This document shows, in pieces, positions 10,597 through 22,421 of a DNA stretch of 64,000 nt. A program made the position numbers and the translations under genes. Position 1 is the stretch's first letter. Each line of letters begins with the position of its first letter. The notes beneath the pieces were generated by a model. It made no database searches. It saw nothing but the letters and a program-made list of their open reading frames with translations, and was not told where the DNA came from. This DNA is from Diaporthe sp. PMI_573. Lineage: Eukaryota > Ascomycota > Sordariomycetes > Diaporthales > Diaporthaceae. The stretch is from the NCBI GenBank assembly GCA_021399435.1, contig JAJTUP010000018.1, positions 1,054,001-1,118,000 of the forward strand. The letters are read 5' to 3'.

Positions 10597-13557
10597 TGAA
10601 GTCAAGCTGTCCGTGAGAGGGGACCCGCGCCTCTTGCTGGGTCGCAGCTCTACAGGTCCGTCGTTGGGGAAGTGAGGGGAGCGATATTTGAATATTGTGG
10701 TGTGTAAGTTTTAAGTTTGGGTTGGTGCGAACGGGAACGTACAGAGAAGGGCACAAGTGTATGGCAGTGAGTGCATCATGCCTTAGGAAATAGATAATTC
10801 AATGCCCGAGGAGGCAACAGTTTCATAATCATTGCGAACCTCTGGTGGTGCGAGGCATCAAAAATAGTCGGCGTGCAGTGCGACATGTTGACTGCGCGAA
10901 GAACTGCGCGAAGAATGTAAAACCAAGCTCCGGAAGACGTGATGACCAGACCACACTTGCAGGCCGTTCAATGAACAATCTGGTCAGCGATCAATAATGG
11001 GAAATGCACCAATTACGAACAGAACCTCTCCATGTTGCCAGTTCAATCCTATGCGTGACTTCGGTCGGGCATTGGACGTGGCCTCGCTGGTCGCCAGACG
11101 TCCATGCGCGAGGTGCCCCCCGATGCAAGGCAGGTCGGGCCGAAGCAGGACAGCGACACTTGTCGCCCACGCAGTCGAACCGAGTCAACTGCACATGTAA
11201 TTAACTTCGAGGCTGCTTCGTGGACGAGCCTACCGACAGCGTGGAAAGTTAACACGGACGCAGCCTTACGCAGCTCGAGTCGCGGGCTGGTGTGCGCCTA
11301 CTCCCGAGCTGGGTCGGCAGCTGACTCCATGGGGAGATAGGCTCCGAGATCGTGGGGAGCAGTCCAGGGGTCGTACGTCGTACAGTACATTTGTCTGGCT
11401 CGGTAGAGGGAACATATTCCCCGGGATTGCGACCCTCGGTTCCCGATGGAGGCTGTTGAGGTCGACGACGGGGATCAAATGAGGCTAAACCAGGCCTCGG
11501 TCTTTGGAGGGTGTGGGTGGCAGTGAGGAACACGTGGGGGGAGATTGGACGGCATTGACCGCTGGCGCTGACACACTGACAGGTGAGTGAGTGGGATGGA
11601 TGGATGAATGCACGGATTTGGAGGTGCAGTGAGTGGCATTCGGCGGATTTAGAGTTGCAGTGGTCTGTTTTGGGCTGGCAGATTGGCAGATTGGTTTGGG
11701 AGCCCACACTTTGCATCTCCCGATTTGGATTCGGGTTAGGATCTTTCTCCAGCTTGTTTCTCCAGACCTCCTCCGGACCCCGACCTGCCCAACCACGACC
11801 AGGGAAACCAAAAACGGAAGGGAGGTGGAATGGCGTGGAAGCCTGTGACGGTGGGTGTCCCCGTTACGTCAGAGCCGCCTTCTGGCCCGAGCAACTCAGC
11901 GAGCGAGCTTCTGATTGCCCCTCGCCCTCGCCTAGGTACCTAGGTACTCCGTAGCTGCCCGAGTGAGCGAGCAGTGAGGGAAAAAGGGGGAAGGCGGGGG
12001 AGGTTTGGAAGCCTCTCCCGTTTTTCCTCATTCCTGCCCAAGTTGCTTGCAGATACCGTTGATTGTGTGCTGACGATAGCCTCATCTCCCAAGTTCCCTT
12101 TGCTTAACACCGTCTTCCTCCTCGTCATTGTACTGTAAGCACAGATCGACCATCTGACATCCACAGTCCACAGTCTACCATCGCGTAGGAATTGCCTGGC
12201 TGCAGTGTTCCTGACCAACGACCAACCTGGTACGTCATTGGCCCACCTTGTGCGACGAGTTCCTGCCGTAACACTGCTTTCTTACTGTGCGCCTGCTTCT
12301 TCTGCTGGCTGCTGCTGTCTTGCGTGCCTGCGTCGTTTCCTGCACTGCTCTTATGATGTACTGTACTGTATTGTGTCTCTTTGTATCATTGTGTCGCACT
12401 GTACTTGCGTCCTGCCAGGCCTGCATCAGCAACCCCTGCCCCTCGCCTCGTCTCGTCTCGCCTCGCCAATAGAACCACCTCGTTGGGAATCACCCCCGCC
12501 ATTACTCGCTGCTGCGCTCACCTGTATGTCATCGCGACTGGCATCCACCCAGCTCCAGCTCCATCCGCCCATGCCCAATCCAAGCCCAGCATAGGACAAG
12601 GCCACCGTCTCTGGAGACAGCATGATGCCGAGAGCCTGCTGGCCTGACTGCCCTCGCTGCAAGGACCTGGACCGACGACATCCTGTCCGCTTTATTCCTC
12701 GCTGCTAGTTATTCTTCAATACCTGGTGTGCTGCATCGACCTTGTCTTGTTTGCCTCGAGTCGGGCCTGCATCGACCACACATCGCCTACCTACCAAAGA
12801 CTGCCGCTGTCCTCCTCCACCGCCTCTTCCTCCTGTCTCCCTTCAGGCCAGCAACAAGTCAAGCAAAGGCGGGACCGTGTAGAGCCCAGACCGTCCACTT
12901 TTTCAGGGGCAGACTGCATCGGAAGCGGCCAACACGTTATCAAGTGCGCCATCTGACAAGCCGAGTTGCCGTTGGCTCAAGCATTACGGAGTACACAGTA
13001 AAAGGGCAGCTGTGGGTGGGCTTCGACAGGGGCCAGGGCATACAAGCAGGATCGACGAGTCTGACAAGGAGCAAAACGTCCTTCAGCCAGTCCGCTTCAG
13101 CCCCACGGGCACATCATACTACAGTCCAACACCCCACCACGGCCTGGAACAGTCTCTACAGTCTACATAGTGCAGATGCGAGTCTGCAACCGAAGCTCTC
13201 GCACCTCCTTCCAAGCCCTTCCATCCCTCGGCTATACCATCCCTCGACCTGCACGTTATCCTCCAGCTCTCTCGACCTGCTTGTCCTCCTCCTCCTCCTC
13301 CCCCCCCTACTCCTTCCGGTCTCGCACCTATCCCAGACGCCTGATAAGCTCTGCCGCCGACTCAGCTTGACTTTTTGCCGACTCGACTCCTACTTGCTGC
13401 GCCTGTTTCACCACCTCTGGTCGTTTACAGTTCACCCTCAGTAGCTTCACGTTTATTGCTTAGTTTGCTGTTTTAGTCACATGCCTTGGTGGAATTAGTG
13501 TCAATTATCCGCTTGTTAGCTACTGTCGAAATTGGTCCCAATTAACACGAGGTCACA
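10597..13557. other. Long non-coding region upstream of tps2
   Basis: About 3 kb without a credible gene. The last 1.4 kb is pyrimidine-rich with many CTC, TCC and CCT repeats (for example a CTCCTCCTCCTCC run near 13285), as expected for a long promoter and 5' leader. It contains the 14-bp palindrome CCTAGGTACCTAGG at 11931-11944. Several short ATG-initiated reading frames lie in it and could act as upstream ORFs if transcribed. Confidence 0.5.
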
Positions 13558-16500
13558 ATGCCAGACCAAATAGGTCCGGGGAAAGGAGACGGCGCGGCCG
13601 ATACGGGGCGCACCGTCAAATTCTCCACTCTACCAAAGAGGCCCGACGACTCAAGAACCCCATCCTCCCACAAGCCAAACCTCGACCGAGCTGTCACCCA
13701 GTCCGATCTCCTTGCTCACCACCAAGAATCCAACACCGACATTCCAGTCACTCCAGGAATCGGCGTTGAGACCTACGACTCCGGCACCAGCGCTGACTCC
13801 GCCGAATCCACTGGCAGCAACTATTTTACCTCAAAACCTGTCCCAGAAACAACAGAGGCCGTCGCCTCCCCAAACGCAATCGACGACAACATGGCGGCCG
13901 AGCCCTCCCCCATGACCGGCCATGACATCCTCCGCCGCATGAGCAAGGCCAGCCGCGGCAGGCGGCAGACGCTGAGCGAGATCAAGTCCGCCTTTCCTGC
14001 CCTGTCGCTGAGCGGCAACGTCATATCTGCCACATTTAATATGCCGCACTCGCTGAGGTACCGCAAGGGAAACGACTGGGTGGGTGCCCCACGAGGCCGG
14101 CTGCGGCGCAGTTGCGCTGTTTTCTAAACGAGTGCCATTCGTGCTAATTTTGTCGCCTTGCAGGAAATGAAAACCCGCCGTGGCCAATCTGCCCTCTTCG
14201 ACGCTTTTGCGCACCTTTCGTCCAACGACTCCTCATGGAACCACACCTGCGTCGCGTGGACAGGCGAGATCGAGGCACCATCCGAGCCACCCTCTCCTCC
14301 CGATACCCCTCCCATGACGACCACGAATCTTCCAAGCCTGAACAAGCTCTCCGCCCCTATTCCAGTCGACGTCGGCGGCGAGAAGTCGGCGCCCGCTCCT
14401 CCCTCAAAAGATGGGCTCTGGATCCCCAAGGAGGACATAGAGCGGCTCGAGTATCAGCTGTCGCATGACAAGAAGATCAAGACCGTGCCTCTGTGGCTCG
14501 CGGACGACACGGACGGGCAAGAGGACGGGATCCTGCTCAAGGACCAGTCGAGATGGAGGCGCTATGCAGAGCATGATCTCTACACTCTCTTCCACTACAA
14601 GACCCAGATGCCGTCAGACGGGCGGAAGGAGCGCATCCACTGGGCCGACTACTACCGCATGAACCAGAAGTTCGCCAACAAGATCCTCGAGCATTACAAG
14701 CCCGGCGACGTCGTGGTGATCCACGACTACTACCTCATGCTCCTGCCCAGCATGCTGAGGCAGCGCGTGCCGCACATGTACATTAGCTTCTTCCTGCACT
14801 GCCCTTTCCCGTCCAGCGAGTTCCTGCGCTGCCTGCCGAGACGTAAGGAGATCTTGGAGGGCATGCTCGGCTCGAACCTGATTGGCTTCCAGAGCTACAG
14901 CTACAGCCGCCACTTCAGCTCCTGCTGCACCCGGATATTGTCATACCCTTCAGATGTTGGCGGCGTCGAAACATATGGCACCCGGGTCGAGGTGGGAGTC
15001 TTCCCGATCGGTATTGATGCAGCCAAGGTTCAGTCCATGGCGTTCGCCCCGGAGGTCAATGAGAAGGTTAAGGCCCTCAAGAAGATGTATGCGGGGAAGA
15101 AGATAATCGTGGGCCGGGACCGATTGGACAGCGTTAGGGGCGTGGCACAGAAGCTAATGGCGTTTGAGCGATTCCTCGAGCTATACCCCGATTGGCACGA
15201 GAAGGTGGTGCTTATTCAGGTCACCAGCCCGACATCGATCGAGGAGAACTCAGAGGGTGATGAGAACAAGATCGCCAGCCGGGTGAACGAGCTGGTCAGC
15301 AGTATCTCCGGCACATACGGCCATCTTGGGTATGAGCCTGTGCAGCACTTCCCTCAGTACCTCAGCCAGGACGAGTACTTTGCCCTGCTGCGGGCTGCAG
15401 ACATCGGATTGATAACCTCGGTCCGAGATGGGATGAACACAACCTCCCTGGAGTACATTGTCGCCCAGCGTGAGAACAACGGACCCCTGATCCTGTCTGA
15501 GTTCAGTGGTACGGCGGGCAGCCTCAAGGATGCCATCCACATCAACCCTTGGGATCTCTCCGGTGTTGCTGACGAGCTCAACAACGCACTCACAATGAGT
15601 GACGAAAAGCGACAGGCCATGCAGAAGTCTCTGTACCAGCACGTCACCACCAAGAACGTGCAGAGCTGGATTGGCGCCTTCCTGGACAGGCTGGTCGATG
15701 TCCTCGGCAGCTCCAAGAATACCATCTCTACCCCGCTTCTGGACCGGGCCCTTATGCTCCAGTCGTACAGGAATGCCGAGAAGCGCCTCTTCATGTTCGA
15801 CTACGACGGCACCCTCACTCCCATTGTGAAGGAGCCATCCGCCGCCATTCCTAGTGCTCGTGTTATCAACACGCTGAGGACACTGGCGTCGGATCACCGC
15901 AATGCAGTGTGGATCATTTCGGGCAGAGACCAGGCTTTCCTGACCCAGCACCTGGGACACATCGACGAGCTCGGGTTCAGCGCAGAGCATGGAAGCTTCA
16001 TGCGGCACCCTGGCTCCAAGGAGTGGGAGAACCTGGCTGAGAAATTCGACATGGGCTGGCAGTCTGAGGTGATGGATGTGTTCCAGAAATATACCGACAG
16101 GTGTCCTGGTGAGTCTATGCCCATCCCTTCGCCCCGCGAACCGAACAAAAACTAACCAAGCTGCGGCAGGATCCTTCATTGAGCGCAAGCGCTGCGCACT
16201 CACCTGGCACTACCGGCTCGCGGACCCCGAACAAGGCCCGCACCTGGCGCACGAGTGCCAAAAAGAGCTCGAGGCGACCGTCGCGCGCAGGTGGGACGTC
16301 GACGTGATGCCCGGCAAGGCAAACATCGAGGTCCGCCCCACATTTATCAACAAGGGCGAGATTTCCAAGCGGCTCGTGCTACAGTACAACAACGACATGA
16401 GCCATGTCCCCGGCAGCGCCGTCTCCACCGGCAAATCCAGCAGCAGCAAGGTCGAGTTTGTGCTGTGCCTGGGCGACGACTTTACAGACGAGGACATGTT

Positions 16501-16777
16501 CCGCGCCCTCAACGGCCTGAGTGCACCACCAACGGACAAGGGCGAGGAGGCCAAGGTCAAGGCGGAGAACGTGTACACCGTCACCGTCGGCGCGAGCACA
16601 AAGGTCACCCTGGCCCGGTGGCACCTGCTCGAGCCCGAGGACGTCGTCGACTCGGTCGCGCTGCTCGCTGGCGTCGGAGGGGCCGGTGCAGGCGCAGAGG
16701 GCGGCATCCTGAGCATGGGCGAGGTCAACCTGGCGGCGCTGAGTACCGTCGAGGGACATGTCCCCAACGTCAACTAG
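13558..16777 (+). CDS. tps2: Trehalose-6-phosphate phosphatase (Tps2 type: GT20-like plus HAD phosphatase)
   Basis: Three exons, 13558-14079, 14164-16108 and 16170-16777, about 1024 residues. After a long Ser/Thr/Pro-rich, probably phosphorylated N-terminus (about 1-155) comes a glycosyltransferase-20 domain with VVIHDYYLMLLPSML, FFLHCPFPSSE, VEVGVFPIGID, GRDRLDSVRGV and SEFSGTAGSL. The C-terminal HAD phosphatase has the motifs FDYDGTLTPI (nucleophile Asp near residue 720), WIISGRD and LGDDFTDEDMF (about 925). In yeast Tps2 dephosphorylates trehalose-6-phosphate to trehalose in the cytosolic TPS complex, and its GT20-like half is catalytically silent; the same is likely here. Introns are GT-AG with an ACTAACC branch site in the second. 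Loss in other fungi causes heat sensitivity and reduced virulence. The start is the first ATG in frame; the N-terminal extension is longer than in yeast. Confidence 0.95.
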
Positions 16778-17272
16778 ACGATACCGCTCATGTTATTCAG
16801 GGCCAAGGACAAAGTTTGCATGGGATGGGAATGTTTCGGGTTTGAGGAGTTCAGCTGGCGAAGGAATTGGTTGGCAAATGTGGTGTGTGGATTATGGCAT
16901 ATCAAAGCGCGGAGAGGAACACGGCACTTTTGTTGGTCAACAGCATGGGCAAGCTTTTGTGACTTTTTTTCTCCCTTCCGACCTCGACTTCCTTCTTCTT
17001 CTGTCTTGGTTTTGAGTTTGATTATTCAGGGTATGATTAGAGTTTAGTCGTACGACCCCCGCTGAGGGAGCAAGCAAGCCACGCGATAGAGTTAGACAGA
17101 CGGTTTGCCTGGATAGAGGGAAACAAACAAATCAGAGTTATAATTATCAAGTACTTGATCTGTCTTTACTTTGCCATTGCTCGTCTCTTGGTAACGGCTG
17201 ACTCGTCTTCCTGATGACATCCTTGATATGAGGTCGGTGGTGAGGGTTACTTGGTGACGATGGGCCCACGTC
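16778..17272. other. Convergent 3' region between tps2 and the amidase
   Basis: No gene seen; probably the two 3' UTRs. Confidence 0.5.
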
Positions 17273-19484
17273 TCAAAGCTTATGCGCGGTGATGTGCTCC
17301 ACCTCGCCACCCCTGAGCAGGCCGTCGATGTACTCGGTGATGGCCAGCACTTTTTCCTCCTGGAACTGCCGCCCGATCACCTGTACGTTTACTGGCATGC
17401 CGTGGTAGAGTTCTGGGTCGTCTGTGGAGTTCAAAGTCAGTCAGCGACATGTCATCTCTGCAATAATGTTTTCCAGGACATTTAAACCATGACACAAGCA
17501 GAACGTAGCGGAGGGGTAGGGGGGGGGGGACAAAACTTACAGTCCTGGTGGACCTTCTTGTTGGCCCTGACATACTCGTCTTTGATCCCCTCGGGAATCT
17601 CGAGCGGGCGCGCGACGTCGATGGCCTTGTCTGTTGTGATTACGGGGAGCGTCGCGGCGGATTGGTCGTTTAGGACTACGGGGAGGGGATAGCCTGGGCG
17701 GAAATAAATGTCAGTCTTGAAGAACCACGGCAGAAGGAGAGATAGAGAGGGAGAGAGTGTGCGTGTCCTGAATCAACAGCACACTGGTCGGTACTAAGTA
17801 CTCACCAATATACCGAACCTTGCCAATCCTCGCCGCACTATACGGCGCAATAGGAGTGATCATAACATCCACAGGCCTCCCCGTCGTGTTCCCCGGATGT
17901 GTCGCCGTCTCCCCCCACCGCCTCAAATACGCCTCCCGATACTTCCTAATCCGCACATTAACCCTCTGCACTTCGTCCGTCCCCAGCGGCGCGTTTTGGG
18001 TTATCTTGTCCGGGTCGAAGGCAGGCGGCATCAGCGGGTCGACGACCTCCCCCGACGCGCGGAACTGTGCGTGCGCAAAGGTCAGGTCTGCGTAGGCCGC
18101 TGCGCTCCAGAGGTCGATGGCTTCTTTTGTATCGCTGTGGCGGGGGGAGAATGGGATCACGACGTGGCCAGCGTCCCGCAGCGCAGATGCTACGGTCTCG
18201 ACGGCGCGGAGGATGGGTGGTTGGGGTGTTACGAGGCCGTCTGTGGGCGCGATGCCGACGACCAACTGCCTCCTCGCGGCGTCCTTCCTGGTGGCCTCGT
18301 ACACGTCCTCCCGCCAGGGCATCTCGGCCACAAGCGGGTCGCGCAGCCAGGGCTCGTTGAGCAGGACGGCCTTGAATAGGGTGCGGAGGGCGGCCACGTC
18401 GCCGACTGCCATGGGCCCCACTGCGAAGCGGACGTCTGTGAGGGACTCGAGGCCGCCTGTCACGCTTGATATCCCGGCGTAGGGGAGGCGGCCTGTGCTT
18501 GGCCTTAGGCCGTAGGCTCCTATGCTTGATGCTGGCCAGCGGATTGAGCCGCCTTTGGCGTGGGGAAGTTAGCTATCGGGCCGTCGGGGATGAAGGATAT
18601 CACGCTCGGAATGGAGTATGAAAAGGGAGGGGCTCCTGAGCAGCACAGCGGCCATCGAGTGGCCTGTCTCGATGGCTGCAGCTTGGAAGGGAAAGAACAT
18701 GAGAGATGTGATGAATGGCCCTCCGAACATGGTCCTAAAGGGCAACCTCCTCCAGAATGATCCGAGCTGTCATATATAGAAGTTACTCACCAATATCAGT
18801 CCCCAACCCAAGCACGCTCCCGCGCAACGCCAACAACGCCGCCTCGCCCCCAGATGATCCGCCCGCCGAGAGCTCAGTCCGCCGCAGCGGATTCACCACA
18901 TACCCGCTCACAGCACCAAACGTCTCAGCAGCAAAGGAAGCCTGCGGCACGGCAGTCTTGGCATGGAACACAGCACCCTGCCGCCGGAGGCTCGCAGCGA
19001 TGACCGCATCCTGAGCAGCAGGCGGGCCCGTTGTCCAGGCCGTGAACCCAAGCGCCGTCCCCACGCCCGCGAGGTCGACCGAGTCCTTGAGGCTGATGGG
19101 CAGTCCGTGCAGGGGTCCCACGGGCTTCTTGTGGGTTGCAAAGTGGGCGTCGAGGGTGGCGGCATCGGACAGGGCGGACTCGAAGAGGACCTCGGAGAGG
19201 CAGGATGTCAGCTGGTGGGCTACTGCTGCGCGGTGGCTGAAGGCCTCTGCCACGCTCAGGGCTGTCCACTGGCCTGTTGTTGTCTTGGAGAGGATGGCCG
19301 GGGCGGGCGTCTCTGTGATTTCGATCTCGGCGGGCGTGAGGAATTGGTGGATGAAGGGGCCTGTTAGGTCGGCTGGGGCGTTGTCGAGGGTAGATGGGGG
19401 GATGTGCCATTTCTTCGGGATTGCTTCTAGGATGGCTTCTCTTTTTTGTTGGGCTAGGGCCCGCCAGTCTGTTGTTGATGCCAT
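17273..19484 (-). CDS. Amidase-signature family enzyme, about 580 residues
   Basis: Four exons on the minus strand: 19484-18791, 18552-17806, 17693-17541 and 17421-17273. The junctions restore GTDIGGSIRWPAS, GYPLPVVLNDQ and YDPELYHGMPVNVQVIG. The catalytic Ser-cisSer-Lys triad is visible as Lys133 (PISLKDS), Ser210 (AGGSSGG) and Ser234 (DIGGSIR). Such enzymes hydrolyse amides to acid and ammonia; fungal members related to acetamidase use short aliphatic or aryl amides. No signal peptide is seen, so it is probably cytosolic. The first intron is long (238 bp) but has canonical GTGAGT and AAAG ends. Length and motif order are complete, so the gene appears intact. Confidence 0.92.
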
Positions 19485-20458
19485 CTTGGAATTTACCCTT
19501 GGTTGTTGTTTTGGTAGGACGTAGGATCCTGAGAATTGCTCTTGTCAGACCTTGTCATAAATGCTGACGACAATCTCATAATCTCAGATGGTCATCTTAT
19601 ATGGATCCAAGCCATCATATAATTCATTGACAATAGGGCGCGAGCTTGCATGTGAAGTAGAGCAATATGTCATCCTGCCCCTCATGCTGTGATGTGATGC
19701 AAGGGTATTGACTGCTCTGGAGGTAAGCATTCGTCCCCAATGGTTTTCCCACTCTCATGTCCAACGCTTACACACACCTACGTCTCGGACCAGCTCTTGG
19801 GGTTATCCCGTGCCGCGGCATCTCACGTCTAGCGGATTCTCCCACTTATCCCCGCCTGCAATCGATTACTACAGCTACTTGCTTACATATGGTTGCACGA
19901 ACCAAAGAGGACCATCATGAGGCAGGGTCAATTAAACCCCGACTGAAGACGCACCGCGCTACTACTTACCTAAGCGACCTTCAACAGCTTCCGTTCATCC
20001 CAGTAGAAGAAAACCCGACTGCCTCACTTTTGTCATACCAACTGACCTGTTGATAATGTATGTGAATAATACGTCTCAATTACGGAGGCGAAACAATAAT
20101 CGGGCATTTTCCGTGCGGATCAGCTGCAGCAGTCTCGACTTTGCCGTGGTACGGTTCAACTTGAGTGTTAGGGATTCTTGCTTCTAATGAACCTGACTTC
20201 GTTTATTTCTTCCTGTAGAAAAGACTCTCCACCAAAACGGCGATATAGGATCAATCTGGCCTTCATGACTTGAGAAGTTGTTCATCATATAAGTCATATA
20301 AGTATCCACAACCAGCATCTGCAGATTTTTGGTTACTCTACTCTCAAAGTTTGTTAATATTGTTTAAATGAGAATGGCTCAGAAGCTCTCATGTCCGTAC
20401 CCTGTGTCCTACCAATAATGATTCCTGCGAGACGCGGGTGTACAAACCCCTCTCCAAA
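19485..20458. other. Intergenic, no gene seen
   Basis: About 1 kb, AT-richer than the flanking genes. It includes the amidase promoter and the 3' end of the transporter gene; no credible ORF. Confidence 0.5.
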
Positions 20459-22052
20459 TTATTCCATTTGCATCGGCCTGTCCCTCGCAACACTTGTACG
20501 CGGCAGGTTCTTATCCGCCTGCACGGTCTGGACAGTGACTTCGGACTTTCCCTCAGCTGCAGCCTCGTCGATACTGTTTTCCTCGACGTTGGCCTCTTCC
20601 ACCGACTCCTTGGGACCAGCTTCTACGGGAACGTGATCCCGCATGACAAGGTAAGTAGGATATACAGCAAGCACTACAACATGATTAGCGGGCGCGATAG
20701 TCAACCAATACATTGAACTAGACTTACCAAGCAGCACGGTATTGACGATCAATGGCACACGGCCACCATGCCAGTTCTGGGTGTTCAGGCCAAACGACAC
20801 CGCCTGAGCGAAACTCTCCTGGCCCCTCAGGATGCCCGAGAAGCGGCTCAGCTCCGAGATGTTGTCCGTCTTGGTGGCCAGCAGGTAGTACAGCCAATTC
20901 TGCAGCGCCTGGCGCGCAAAGTCCCACAGAAGGAGGACAAAGAAGCCCTCGGTGAAGCCGGCGTCGGCCCAGTCGAACGCGGGCGGGTTGGCCGTGTATT
21001 TCTCCTGGATGACCCAGCCATAGACCCAAGCGACGATGTGCAGCGCGATGATGTAGTAGAACCCGATGGTAATCCGCTTCTTCACGGACAAGGACTTATA
21101 GTCGAGCAGCGTGCTGATGAGCTGCGACGACAGAAGGGTGCCGAAGTTGCTGACGAAGCCGATGAGCGCGCGCGCTCGCACGCCAAAGTAGTACGTCTGG
21201 AAGTTGCCCGCGTACTGGTTGAAATAGGCGGCCCAGAAGATGGGCAGCAAAAGAATAATATCCTTCCGCTTGCTAGCCTGCCATAGAGCGCGGAATTCGG
21301 CCTTGAACGACTTCTCCCCGCGGATGATGACCTTGCTTCCGTCTGCGCGCTGCACCTTCTCCGGCGGCGACAAAAAGTATGCCAGCGGCACGGCCAGGCA
21401 CTGCAGCGCGATGAAGATGATATACACCTGGTGCCCGACCTTTCCCTTCTTCTTAGCCGCCGCATTGTTGTTGAGAGCCAGGACGATCGCGCCGCCCAGG
21501 AGGGGCCCGCCCGTCCGGAACCACAGCCAGATATTCATGTACTTGCCCCGTTTCCCCGGCTCCGGGTAGCCCAGCGCGATCGCGCCCTCGCTTGCCCAGA
21601 ACAGCCCCGCGGAGATGCCGCAGGCCACGGCGCCCACGAGGACGAACCACTCGTTGCCGTACCTGTTGTTGGTGTACAGGCCGGCGGAGTAGATCGGGTA
21701 GCCGACGGCGCCTAGGATGAGGGTCCAGGAGAGGCCGATGCGGTTGGCGATGGGCCCGCCGATGAGGCAGAGGATGCCCATCAGGCCGAAGACCAGAGCA
21801 TTTGCTGCGTTTACCAGGTATGGGGATTGAGCTCCTCCAGCACCCTGTTCATATAATAATCGTTAGCAAATTTCATTTCCCATGCAAAACATTTCTGCTT
21901 TGGAGAATACATACCAGAGCACTCATGGCGTTCCATAGGCCAGGGGCCATGAAGCCCACTCCTCCAATAATAAAGGCATTGAAGAGCGTGGTGTGGTACC
22001 AAGTTCGTCCCGTTACTCTGACAGATGCAGAGGCACGCTCGACGTCCGCCAT
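20459..22052 (-). CDS. UNC93-like / major-facilitator-type transporter
   Basis: Exons 22052-21915, 21844-20728 and 20673-20459 give about 489 residues. The protein has 10-12 hydrophobic segments, with FNAFIIGGVGFMAPGLWNAM near the start, GAVACGISAGLFWASEGAIA, and IFWAAYFNQYAGNFQTYYFG. This is the pattern of fungal UNC93-like (Ion_trans/MFS-related) membrane proteins. The N-terminus is short and cytosolic; the C-terminus is a hydrophilic acidic tail of about 50 residues. Intron 1 (70 bp) has a GCTAAC branch site. The last intron (54 bp, GTAAGT to TTGTAG) is stop-free and a multiple of three, so retention would add 18 residues. Substrate unknown; related proteins in other fungi are poorly characterised. 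Confidence 0.85.
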
Positions 22053-22421
22053 CTTGAGAGGCAGGGGTGGGCGTACTGGGCGTTGTCTGGGCGTAGAAAA
22101 GACAGAGCGATAGAAACAAACAAGCACTACAATAGAGTCATGATCCCGATTTAAACATTAAGTACACATATAACGGCATTCGCTACAATGTAACCAAGGA
22201 AAATTTCTGTACACGACGTTGCATTCTCTCCGAAATGCTCATTTTTACGCACGATGGCGAAATCGCCCAAGTGGGTACTTCCCGCACACACTGCACATGT
22301 TTTCTCTTGGCAATGAAATCTAGCCCGCATGCTCGCTTGCGCGCCCGTCAAGACGAGCGAATGGTCGCACCTGAAGCATACAAGTTCTAATGCCGAGCAT
22401 CCATTGTCTGACAGAGTTAGA
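22053..22421. other. Short intergenic spacer, no gene seen
   Basis: Contains the promoter of the UNC93-like gene and the 3' end of the rhodopsin-like gene. An alternative in-frame ATG for the UNC93-like protein at 22125-22127 would add 25 residues; the ATG at 22052 is preferred. Confidence 0.45.

Noticed and set aside
12728..13444. 238-codon ORF upstream of tps2
   Set aside because: Low-complexity Leu/Ser/Pro-rich translation of a CT-rich leader with no domain; overlapping ORFs in other frames look the same.
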